Source of the DNA: Spirochaetota bacterium | GTDB taxonomy: Bacteria; Spirochaetota; B62-G9 | NCBI GenBank assembly: GCA_026990615.1 | Contig: JALXDB010000048.1 | Location: 1 to 8,645, forward strand | Length of the DNA stretch: 8,645 nt | Reading direction: 5' to 3' | Part shown: positions 1 through 5,770 of the stretch, one piece after another | How positions within the stretch are numbered: the stretch's first letter is position 1 | Layout of the letters: every line of letters starts with the position of its first letter | Notes under the pieces: generated by a model | The model's database searches: none | Told to the model about the DNA's origin: nothing | The model's input: only the letters and a program-made list of their open reading frames with translations | Position numbers and translations under genes: made by a program

Positions 1-2
1 GT

Positions 3-20
3 TATATATATATATATATA
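3..20. repeat. (TA)9 dinucleotide microsatellite
   Basis: Nine uninterrupted TA units lie at the left edge, downstream of the last permease gene in its reading direction. The tract is self-complementary and could fold weakly. It is not followed by a T-run in a way that makes a convincing terminator, so I see no end signal for the importer operon in bases 1-98. A small hairpin (CTGTA 36-40 with TACAG 47-51) also lacks a T-run. Confidence 0.85.
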
Positions 21-98
21 AACTCGAATTTCGCCCTGTAAGTTTATACAGCCTGTTTTACCAGAGGCGATAATTCTAAATTAAAATAACAGGACACT

Positions 99-959
99 CT
101 ACCCTTTTACGGCACCGAAACTAAGTCCTCTAACAATGTACCTCTGAGCCAGAAGGGCTATAATTACCGGAGGGGTGACTGCAACAAGAAATCTTACCGC
201 CAAAAACCAGAACTGTATACCTCTTGTATCTACTGCTCCCGCCATTTGAACGGGAATGACAAGGGCCTTCAAAGAACCTATTGTTAATGCAAATAAGAAC
301 TCGTTCCAGGTAAAGGCTATAACAATTAGCAATGCCGCAACTAAACTCGGTGCCGAAAGTCTCAACGATATCTTCCAGAATATATTAAAAAATCCTGCCC
401 CATCAACAAGTGCTGCCTCTTCAAGCTCAATGGGTATATCTATAAACGCCTGACGCATTATTACAACCACAAAGGGAAGATTAAACGTTGTATTAACAAT
501 AACCAGGGCAAGTCTTGTATCCAGAAGATGCATAAATCTGATTATAAGAAAAAACGGTATGGCCGTCGCTATAGGGGGCAGAACTCTCTGGGATAAAAAC
601 CATACAGTAAGGTCCTGATTTGCCATAGGTTTTCTAAAGGGGAACCTGGCTATCGCATATGCAGCCGTAGTGCCCAACACCAAAACCACGAGTGCGGTAG
701 AAATTGATACAATAACGCTGTTCAGGATCGCTCTCTGAGTCTCAGGAACAGCCAGCTCAGTTTTCCAGTTGTTAAGCGTAGGTTTGTATTGAATAAAAGG
801 CACTCCGAGGCCTGCAACTGTAAATGTCTGTATAGGATTCCTCAGGCTTAAACTAAAGGCCCAGTAAAAAGGAAGGAAGGTAATCAATGCTATAACCAGG
901 GCAAGTATGAAGTATCCCCAGAAACTGAGCTTTTTTCTTTTGAACATAAATTGAGCCAT
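99..959 (-). CDS. carbohydrate-type ABC transporter permease, MalG-like
   Basis: This is an inner-membrane subunit of a binding-protein-dependent importer, pairing with the permease encoded just upstream to form the translocation channel. The 286-aa product has about six hydrophobic segments, starting at residues 12-36. The cytoplasmic EAA loop that docks the ATPase is intact: E181-A-A with G187 and the following helix (EEAALVDGAGF). The segment SQRVLPPIATAIPFFLI (residues 123-139) is typical of the MalG/UgpE-type family. Start ATG at 959 is supported by GGAG placed seven bases upstream. The gene begins 33 bp after the preceding permease stop, so the two are almost certainly co-transcribed. 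Stop is TAG. The transported sugar or polyol cannot be read from the permease alone. Confidence 0.95.
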   Translation of the reverse strand: MAQFMFKRKKLSFWGYFILALVIALITFLPFYWAFSLSLRNPIQTFTVAGLGVPFIQYKPTLNNWKTELAVPETQRAILNSVIVSISTALVVLVLGTTAAYAIARFPFRKPMANQDLTVWFLSQRVLPPIATAIPFFLIIRFMHLLDTRLALVIVNTTFNLPFVVVIMRQAFIDIPIELEEAALVDGAGFFNIFWKISLRLSAPSLVAALLIVIAFTWNEFLFALTIGSLKALVIPVQMAGAVDTRGIQFWFLAVRFLVAVTPPVIIALLAQRYIVRGLSFGAVKG

Positions 960-992
960 CTCTTCACTCCGTTATCTCTTTTTGAGTGTATA

Positions 993-1841
993 TTACTTGT
1001 AAACTTCCCTTATTCTCTTAAACAGGGTCATAATAATAAACATGACAACTATAAAAAGAACAAAGGATATAGCAGATGCGTATCCAAAATTAAAAAATCT
1101 GAAACCAACTCTGTAGGCATACATTGTTAAAACCTGAGTTGCATTACCCGGGCCACCACCGGTCATCGTATACGGTATATCAAAAACTTTGAAGGCCTCC
1201 GTGATTCTGAGAAGTAAAACCAGTACAACTGTCGGCTGTATAACAGGAAAAGTTATGTATCTGAATATCTTCCATCTGCTTTTTGTCTCCAGCATGGCGG
1301 CTTCATAGTAATCATCCGGTACACCCTGTAGAGCTGCAAGAAAAACAAGAAAGCAGAAGGGAGTCCACTGCCATATATCAACAAGTATTACCGAAACAAG
1401 CGACCAGAAATATGTTGAGAGCCACGGTATCTTTATATGCAGTATTCCATTTATCAATCCTCCTTCCTCATAAAAAACCGTTACGAACAGGAATCCAACA
1501 GCGATAGGAGTTGCAAAAAGTGGCATGGTCATTACAGTTCTTAGAATTCCACGGGCCGGCATCGGTCTGTTGAAAAGAAGAGCGAAAAGCATTCCCAGGA
1601 CTATTTCAACAGTAACACCTGCAGCCACAAATATCAGCGTTACCATGAACGAATGAAGGGCATTGGCATCCCTGATTATCTGAACATAATTTCTAAACCC
1701 TACAAACTCATCCGGAAATCCAATTTTAACATTGAACAGCGACAACCTCAATCCATACAGTAAAGGGAATATTGTAAATGCCAGCACCCATATTGCAGCC
1801 GGCAGTAAAAACATAAATTTTATTTTATTGTCCCTGTACAT
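993..1841 (-). CDS. carbohydrate-type ABC transporter permease, MalF/UgpA-like
   Basis: This is the first permease of the importer and the probable channel partner of the MalG-like protein. From ATG 1841 it is 282 aa with six predicted membrane segments. It carries the family signature around KVFDIPYTMTGGGPGNAT (residues 217-234) near the C-terminus, typical of MalF/UgpA-type subunits. The EAA loop is recognisable (EAA at residues 180-182, then a P about 17 residues on), but the usual DGA is ETK, so the conserved glycine is a threonine. The reading frame also opens at GTG 1850. I prefer ATG 1841 because GAGGTG, which contains that GTG, sits six bases before it as a Shine-Dalgarno site. It follows the binding-protein gene across a terminator-like hairpin and probably depends on read-through. 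Confidence 0.94.
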   Translation of the reverse strand: MYRDNKIKFMFLLPAAIWVLAFTIFPLLYGLRLSLFNVKIGFPDEFVGFRNYVQIIRDANALHSFMVTLIFVAAGVTVEIVLGMLFALLFNRPMPARGILRTVMTMPLFATPIAVGFLFVTVFYEEGGLINGILHIKIPWLSTYFWSLVSVILVDIWQWTPFCFLVFLAALQGVPDDYYEAAMLETKSRWKIFRYITFPVIQPTVVLVLLLRITEAFKVFDIPYTMTGGGPGNATQVLTMYAYRVGFRFFNFGYASAISFVLFIVVMFIIMTLFKRIREVYK

Positions 1842-1847
1842 GTTCTG

Positions 1848-1853
1848 CACCTC
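1848..1853 (-). promoter_or_regulatory. Shine-Dalgarno site that fixes the MalF-like permease start
   Basis: On the minus strand this reads GAGGTG, six bases before ATG 1841. The GTG inside it is the only reason a longer frame exists, and that GTG has no good site of its own. The site therefore argues for ATG 1841. Confidence 0.75.
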
Positions 1854-1921
1854 AACTCATTATGCTAAAAATTTATACATTACTAAACAAGATAATATTT
1901 CTATTTTTAAAAAATTAACAT

Positions 1922-1960
1922 AAAAAAACAAAAAATGGCAGGGCTTAAAACCCTGCCATT
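1922..1960 (-). terminator. intrinsic terminator or attenuator after the binding-protein gene
   Basis: On the minus strand a perfect 10-bp stem (AATGGCAGGG / CCCTGCCATT, plus-strand arms 1934-1943 and 1951-1960) has a 7-nt loop and is followed by a T-rich tract, TTTTGTTTTTTTA. It starts 15 bp after the binding-protein stop. It has the form of a Rho-independent terminator. No convincing promoter lies between it and the permease start, so partial read-through is the likely use. This is a known way to make binding protein in excess over permeases. Confidence 0.9.
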
Positions 1961-1974
1961 AAAATTATCACAGG

Positions 1975-3666
1975 CTACTTCTTGTATCCTATTGCCTCTT
2001 GATACTGTTTTAGCTGCGCTTCTCTACCTCTTCTATCCGTAATTTCATCCCACAACTTGGCTGTTCTGTTAAGAGCTTCTTCCGGAGATATTTTCCCTAT
2101 CATACATGCATTCAGGTTTTGATCCAGCGTTCTCCAGTACTCATCAGTTCCATTTATCCTCAAATACGGCAGCATTGTTTTTGCAAAAAAGTTGTCATGA
2201 TAGGCTTTGAGAAAGAATTTAAGATCACTCTCATTCCAACCGGCATCAAGATAGCCCTTAAGGTCTGCTGTTCCATCCGGAGGTAGAAAATCTGTTATCC
2301 AGCCAGGATCAACACCTGTCCAGCCTCTGTTGACATTCCAGATGTGGAAGGGTTTGGTAGCCATCAGAGCAAATAAACTATAGACAACATCGGGATTTTT
2401 TGATTTAACCGATATAACACCCTGCCATGATCCACCGGTGGTGTTTCCGACTATGTTTGGTTTGTCAAAATGTACCCATTCATTCTTATCAAGGTCATAC
2501 ACATCGTAAGTTCCCGGAAGTATCGAAGCACCAAGCTTCCCCTTAATCTTTGATCTCTTCGGGTCCTGAACAAGTTCACCGACATCACCCCATGAAAATA
2601 CAAAGATTGCCTTTCCCCTTAGGAACCAATCCCATGCGGTGCCAAGGTCCCAGGACGCCTGAGCGGGTGGCCCATATTTTTGAAGTTCATATAGAACTTT
2701 CAGGGCCTTTATATGCCCGGGGCTGTTAATTAAAGGCTTCATCGTATCCGGGTCAAACCAGTAGACTGTACTCCTATCTACAGTATTTCTTGGCATCACT
2801 ACATAAGGAGCAGAAAGCGACATGTAGTGAAACATACCCTGTGCGTTCACCTTGAAATGCATAACAATCCCGTTGTCAGGATCAGGATCATTGTTGTCCC
2901 AGTTTTTACCATTAAAGAACTTTGCAATGGCAATCACATCGTCCCATGTTTTGCACGGAAACGGCATATCTTTGCCGGTTTCTTCTTTAAACTTCTTCTG
3001 CCATTCAGGATCACTTAGAATATCATTTCTCCAGTAAAGCACCTGTCCATCACTGTCGTTTGGTACTGCGTACCATTTACCACCCCATGTGTATATATCC
3101 TTCAATGATTTTGGCAACCACTTGGGGTCCCAGTAAGGGAACTTCGGATTTTCAACGTATTTATCCAGAGGAATAATAAACCCTGGAGTTACATATTCGC
3201 CCATATACCAGGCTCCTTCTACGAAACCGTCGTACTGTCCACCACCAAGCCTTAGATCATTGATTGTTTTCTGGAGTTGCTCTGCCAGGGGCATTTCAAC
3301 TATATCAAGTTTTGCACCCGTAAGTTCTTCCCAGGCAGGCCTGACCCGGTACAACGGACCGGAGATCCCACCTTTTGGTCCACCGTTGTTGACCGTAACA
3401 GCAATCCTCTTACCTTTGAAAGGCTGTTTACCCTTGCCAAAGAGGCTACCAAGATCCTTCTTTGTAAGGTGAATAATCTCGTTGTCTTCAAATGTGATTA
3501 AATCAACGCTACCATCATCATACCATTTAAGGTATTTGTACTGAATTGGCCCTGCAGCCTTTTCGGCTCCACCCTTTTCCTTTTCTCCACCTCCTGCATA
3601 CGCCACGGCGAAGAGAAACATAAGGGCAAAAACTGACAGCAAAACAACCTTCATAAATCTTTTCAT
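1975..3666 (-). CDS. extracellular solute-binding protein of a carbohydrate-type ABC importer (long form)
   Basis: This is the ligand-capture subunit that delivers substrate to the two downstream permeases. The 563-aa product starts MKRFMK, then a hydrophobic core (residues 7-20) and a likely signal-peptidase I site after AYA (residue 24). There is no lipobox cysteine, so membrane anchoring by lipid is not predicted. The mature start GGGEKEKGG resembles spirochaetal binding proteins. A typical cluster-1 binding-protein pattern is visible: YDGFVEGAWYMGEY (145-158), WGGKWYAVPND (194-204), LYWRNDILSDPEWQKKF (210-226), WDDVIAIAKFF (241-251). At over 560 aa it is longer than the usual 400-450. Length and layout recall the long GlpV-type glycerol binding proteins of Rhizobium, but this is from memory and weak. 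An acidic stretch, DNNDPDPDNG (257-266), could bind a cation. Start ATG 3666 has AAAGGAGGT close upstream. Confidence 0.93.
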   Translation of the reverse strand: MKRFMKVVLLSVFALMFLFAVAYAGGGEKEKGGAEKAAGPIQYKYLKWYDDGSVDLITFEDNEIIHLTKKDLGSLFGKGKQPFKGKRIAVTVNNGGPKGGISGPLYRVRPAWEELTGAKLDIVEMPLAEQLQKTINDLRLGGGQYDGFVEGAWYMGEYVTPGFIIPLDKYVENPKFPYWDPKWLPKSLKDIYTWGGKWYAVPNDSDGQVLYWRNDILSDPEWQKKFKEETGKDMPFPCKTWDDVIAIAKFFNGKNWDNNDPDPDNGIVMHFKVNAQGMFHYMSLSAPYVVMPRNTVDRSTVYWFDPDTMKPLINSPGHIKALKVLYELQKYGPPAQASWDLGTAWDWFLRGKAIFVFSWGDVGELVQDPKRSKIKGKLGASILPGTYDVYDLDKNEWVHFDKPNIVGNTTGGSWQGVISVKSKNPDVVYSLFALMATKPFHIWNVNRGWTGVDPGWITDFLPPDGTADLKGYLDAGWNESDLKFFLKAYHDNFFAKTMLPYLRINGTDEYWRTLDQNLNACMIGKISPEEALNRTAKLWDEITDRRGREAQLKQYQEAIGYKK

Positions 3667-3841
3667 AGTTACCTCCTTTTAATTTTTATATAAACTGATT
3701 GTTGATAAGCAGAGCGCATTGACCCGATTACTATCTGTGCTTAATAAAAAGGCAGGAAGGTGACTGCAGCAGCACAAACAATAATCGCTGGTGATTAAAA
3801 CTGATGTAAGGCTTAAGGTAAAAGACTTATCTTTTAAAGAA

Positions 3842-3886
3842 CCTGTCAATCAAAATTCTTATTAAGACAGATGTCGAGTTTTGATT
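3842..3886 (-). promoter_or_regulatory. interleaved complementary segments in the importer leader (possible pseudoknot)
   Basis: In the minus-strand transcript, AAUCAAAA can pair perfectly with UUUUGAUU (plus-strand positions 3879-3886 and 3848-3855). AUCUGUC can pair with GACAGGU (core plus-strand positions 3866-3870 and 3843-3847, one G-U). The order is b', a', b, a, so the pairings interlock rather than nest, and the last two arms abut. This could be a pseudoknot, a pair of alternative stems, or chance in AT-rich DNA. Confidence 0.3.
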
Positions 3887-3978
3887 TTATTAAAAAAATA
3901 GTGTTATGTTTTCAACTCTATAAAAATGTCATATAATTCATTTAATAATTAAAAATCCGCATTTCAGCATATCAATCA

Positions 3979-4006
3979 ATTACCAGTATCGTTAAAAGCC
4001 GGTAAT
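3979..4006 (-). promoter_or_regulatory. 8-bp hairpin in the importer leader
   Basis: The minus-strand RNA reads AUUACCGG, a 12-nt loop, then CUGGUAAU, giving eight consecutive pairs including one G-U. It is not followed by a U-run, so it is not a terminator. It lies early in the long leader and may be part of a structured regulatory element. Confidence 0.35.
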
Positions 4007-4011
4007 AAGGA

Positions 4012-4028
4012 CAGTTTCCTCTAAACTG
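4012..4028 (-). promoter_or_regulatory. 6-bp hairpin near the 5' end of the importer leader
   Basis: The sequence CAGTTT, a 5-nt loop, then AAACTG is perfectly complementary. It falls about 50-60 nt after the predicted transcription start and just before the 3979-4006 stem. Its arm contains one copy of the repeated TAAACTGAT word, so it could equally be a DNA operator. Confidence 0.35.
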
Positions 4029-4082
4029 ATACACAACTACTACCAAACCCGGAATAGAACGGTCTCTATAATGGTGTGTTTA

Positions 4083-4110
4083 ATTGTATCATTACAAATA
4101 AATTAGTCAA
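4083..4110 (-). promoter_or_regulatory. sigma-70-type promoter for the ABC importer
   Basis: On the minus strand TTGACT (4105-4110) is separated by 16 bp from TACAAT (4083-4088), five of six matches to each consensus hexamer. Transcription would start near 4076 and leave a leader of about 410 nt before ATG 3666. It is the best-matched promoter I found upstream of the binding-protein gene. A perfect TTGACA at 3844-3849 has no acceptable -10 partner. Confidence 0.55.
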
Positions 4111-4143
4111 TATGTTTTTTCCGGTTTTTTAAATAATAGAATT

Positions 4144-4175
4144 AGTTTACTCCATTTTTGCAATAATAGTAAACT
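4144..4175. repeat. 8-bp inverted repeat, putative operator
   Basis: AGTTTACT (4144-4151) and AGTAAACT (4168-4175) are perfect inverted copies 16 bp apart. They lie between the importer promoter and the start of the GntR remnant. The left half sits in TTAGTTTA, which recurs at 4275-4282 just before the remnant's ribosome-binding site. The placement suits a site for a regulator of either transcription unit, but no binding protein can be named. Confidence 0.4.
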
Positions 4176-4299
4176 GCCATCTATAGCATACCAATCATAG
4201 CAAAATCGATATATTCTCTGAATAGGTCCTATTAATTTCTTCTATATTGGCACTAAAAATAAAAATCATCACTGTTAGTTTATTGGCGAGGGGAAATTT

Positions 4300-4602
4300 A
4301 TGATGATAGATATAGATAAAAAATCAGATACACCTCTGTACCTGCAGTTGAGAAATAGAATTAGAGACATGATTGTAAGTGGTATACTGAAGCCGAACTT
4401 CAAACTTACACCAACAAGATAACTGGCTTTAAATAAATAGAAGAATTGTTAAAAAAGGGAATAGCTAATCTTTAACAACACTTCGGACGGATACTTTACC
4501 AATAATGCAACACCAAGAAAAATGTCTGGAGATGTATACAAATTGATTAATGGACCAAGTTGTTATAAAACTATAACTCAAGACTTACCCGAATTGAAGT
4601 AA
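4300..4602 (+). pseudogene. decayed GntR-family transcriptional regulator (DNA-binding domain remnant)
   Basis: A good Shine-Dalgarno GAGGGG precedes ATG 4300. The first 40 codons read as a GntR winged-helix N-terminus: SDTPLYLQLRNRIRD, then SGILKP and KLTPTR. TAA at 4420-4422 then stands where the family normally has the E of a 'TRELA' motif, and the next codons still read L-A-L-N in the same frame. The recognition-helix-like NRRIVKK (4436-4456) continues in another frame, a KGIANL segment in the third, and SDGYFTNN (4483-4506) back in the first, ending at TAA 4600-4602. Three more in-frame stops occur (4438, 4450, 4462). The PTR motif resembles the MocR or YtrA branches, but no effector or aminotransferase domain remains. 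It is divergent from the importer, so its ancestor may have controlled it; that is inference. Confidence 0.75.
4562..4577. repeat. AT-rich 6-bp hairpin within the GntR remnant
   Basis: GTTATA, the 4-nt loop AAAC, then TATAAC is perfectly palindromic. It lies about 40-60 bp past the cheX stop on the minus strand. It is A/U-only apart from the end pair and has no U-run, so a terminator role is weak. Confidence 0.3.
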
Positions 4603-4620
4603 TAGTTTTTTCTATACTTC
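4596..4620. other. hairpin overlapping the cheX stop codon, possible end signal
   Basis: GAAGTAATAG (4596-4605) and CTATACTTC (4612-4620) form a 9-bp stem with one bulge around a T6 loop. It overlaps the TGA stop of cheX and the tail of the GntR remnant. Neither strand shows a T-run after it, so it is not a canonical intrinsic terminator. It is the nearest stable fold to the 3' end of the signalling operon. Confidence 0.35.
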
Positions 4621-5080
4621 AGGCCTTCATGCTTAAAAACAGATAAACCGGTCCGTATTTGCTTTCAAAAGGAATCGTTATAACTGGAACCCCCTGCATC
4701 CAATTTATCTGATGATTGGGACCTTTTATTATTGATGGGAGTGATATCATTATCCTGTAATTTTCAAGATCCTTTTTTGCATTTCCAGTTATAATATTGA
4801 TCAGCTCACCTATTGTATCAATTACATCATCACCAAAAATTTTTATTTCCTGGCTTAGAAAATCTGAAACAACCTTCAATGCAACAAGTTTTGGAAAACT
4901 TATAACTACAGAACCTCTAACATCCCCGGCAAGACCTATTATACCCGATATATCATACCGGATATCGTTGTTCCCTTTATCAAAAAGGTAGGGCTTTCCA
5001 GCTTTAAGTTCAGCACCGAGAAAACCTTTAAATGTATTTACTGTTGCCTTTATAAATGGATTTATGTACTCTACCTTCAT
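4619..5080 (-). CDS. cheX: CheX-family phosphatase acting on CheY
   Basis: CheX dephosphorylates CheY-phosphate and resets the chemotaxis-type signal in the cytoplasm, replacing CheZ in spirochaetes and Thermotoga. The 153-aa product covers the whole domain. Residues 50-60 (LAGDVRGSVVI) match the typical strand after a dimer-forming segment. Residues 86-104 (DVIDTIGELINIITGNAKK) carry the catalytic ExxN pair, here E92 and N95, followed by the usual TGN. The C-terminal VPVITIPFESKYGPVYLFL gives the closing strands. The gene starts 9 bp after the cheY stop, with GGATGG as the Shine-Dalgarno site. It is the last gene of the operon. The length and intact active site make an active enzyme likely. 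Confidence 0.9.
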   Translation of the reverse strand: MKVEYINPFIKATVNTFKGFLGAELKAGKPYLFDKGNNDIRYDISGIIGLAGDVRGSVVISFPKLVALKVVSDFLSQEIKIFGDDVIDTIGELINIITGNAKKDLENYRIMISLPSIIKGPNHQINWMQGVPVITIPFESKYGPVYLFLSMKA

Positions 5081-5089
5081 TATACCATC

Positions 5090-5461
5090 CTAACCTTTTA
5101 AGTATTCCTGAACTTTTTTCTTAACAATCTCTCCCTTTATTGGCTTCACTATATAATCCGTTACGCCAGCCGTTATTGCTTCCATTACATTGTACTTTGC
5201 GGCCTCTGAAGTTACCATTATTATGGGAATATGTTTCAAATTTTCATCGGACCTTATAATCTTTACAAGTTCAACTCCGTTGAGTTTGGGCATATTCCAA
5301 TCAAGAAGAATAATCTTTATATCCTCTTTTTGAACGATATTCAATGCTTCCCGACCGTCCTGAGCTTCAATTATAGAGTTTTCATCAATGTTGCTCTCCT
5401 TCAGGATATTTTTCAGAATATTTCGCATAATTCTTGAATCATCAACAACAAGAATTTTCAT
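5090..5461 (-). CDS. cheY: stand-alone CheY-type response regulator
   Basis: This is a single receiver domain with no output domain, 123 aa from ATG 5461. All active-site residues are present: acidic pair D7 D8 (VVDDS), phospho-acceptor D54 (LLDWNMP), T84 (MVTSEA), Y103 as the switch aromatic and K106 (IVKP). It should accept phosphate from the His of the operon's kinase and act by binding a partner, by family analogy the flagellar switch, though no flagellar gene is in the window. The frame extends to TTG 5473, but GGAGGC stands four bases before ATG 5461, and the family begins MKILVVDD, so I use the ATG. It sits 18 bp after the 91-aa gene and 9 bp before cheX, whose product probably dephosphorylates it. 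Confidence 0.95.
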   Translation of the reverse strand: MKILVVDDSRIMRNILKNILKESNIDENSIIEAQDGREALNIVQKEDIKIILLDWNMPKLNGVELVKIIRSDENLKHIPIIMVTSEAAKYNVMEAITAGVTDYIVKPIKGEIVKKKVQEYLKG

Positions 5462-5465
5462 TACT

Positions 5466-5471
5466 GCCTCC
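5466..5471 (-). promoter_or_regulatory. Shine-Dalgarno site that fixes the cheY start
   Basis: The minus strand reads GGAGGC, four bases before ATG 5461 and overlapping the alternative TTG 5473. It makes ATG 5461 the much better start. Confidence 0.8.
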
Positions 5472-5479
5472 AAAAATAA

Positions 5480-5755
5480 TCACATTACTGAGCTCGGCAC
5501 GGGTACATTGTTCTGAATAGCTATTCTCCGTACGGGTAGTTTAACAACCAGCAGTCCTACGAAACCGACATGCTTCTTAAAAGCTTCGAGCACCTCATCT
5601 ACCTTTCTACCGTCAATTCCGTCGGAATTCACTATGTTTCCCTTTTCATCCAGTTCAATACCGATACTCTTCAATATTTCCCGTGTCTGATTTCTGCCCA
5701 ATAATGCAAATTCTCTTCGTATAATTGCCTTTAACATCTCCTCATATGGATTCAT
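5480..5755 (-). CDS. 91-aa protein of unknown function in an ODP-kinase-CheY operon
   Basis: I do not recognise this family. Residues 1-31 look like one or two amphipathic helices with charged faces. They are followed by IGIELDEKGNIV (31-42), a helix around residues 50-62 (RKVDEVLEAFKKH), a hydrophobic strand GFVGLLVVKLPVRRIAI (64-80), and a short polar, proline-containing tail. There is no signal peptide, membrane segment, cysteine or obvious catalytic motif, so it is probably a small cytoplasmic alpha/beta protein. ATG 5755 has AAAGGAG eight bases upstream. The gene is 15 bp after the ODP gene and 18 bp before cheY, so it is surely co-expressed. An adaptor or modulator between the sensor protein and the kinase or CheY is a guess from position only. 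Confidence 0.85.
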   Translation of the reverse strand: MNPYEEMLKAIIRREFALLGRNQTREILKSIGIELDEKGNIVNSDGIDGRKVDEVLEAFKKHVGFVGLLVVKLPVRRIAIQNNVPVPSSVM

Positions 5756-5770
5756 ACAAAAATCTCCTTT

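Larger units (their letters stand above)
3667..4299. other. 633-bp gene-free region: importer promoter, long leader and putative operators
   Basis: I find no convincing coding frame on either strand. The region lies between the importer, which reads left, and the GntR remnant, which reads right. It holds a good minus-strand promoter near 4083-4110, giving a leader of about 410 nt before the binding-protein start, several possible RNA stems, and an inverted repeat at 4144-4175. The 9-mer TAAACTGAT occurs twice (3691-3699, 4022-4030), with a close variant AAAACTGAT at 3797-3805 and TAAACTG at 4170-4176. Confidence 0.7.

Noticed and set aside
36..93. Operon terminator downstream of the MalG-like gene (CTGTA/TACAG hairpin; longer CCTGTT/AACAGG pairing)
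   Set aside because: Neither fold is followed by a T-run on the minus strand. The operon may simply continue past the window edge.
256..453. Plus-strand open frame opposite the MalG-like permease, and similar plus-strand frames across the window
   Set aside because: They lie fully antisense to well-supported genes, encode low-complexity peptides with no recognisable motif, and lack convincing ribosome-binding sites.
3739..3775. Weak GC hairpin (GCAG/CTGC) followed by CTTTTTATT as a leader attenuator
   Set aside because: The stem is only four pairs with an 8-nt loop, too weak to claim as a terminator.
3844..3849. Perfect minus-strand TTGACA as a -35 element for the binding-protein gene
   Set aside because: No acceptable -10 hexamer lies 15-19 bp downstream (GTCTTT, TCTTTT and similar), so the distal promoter at 4083-4110 fits better.
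3928..3970. Ten-codon minus-strand ORF in the importer leader (MLKCGFLIIK) as a leader peptide
   Set aside because: It has no Shine-Dalgarno site and is too short to separate from chance in AT-rich DNA.
4067..4072. Plus-strand TATAAT as a promoter for the GntR remnant
   Set aside because: There is no -35-like hexamer at suitable spacing, and the distance to ATG 4300 is large.
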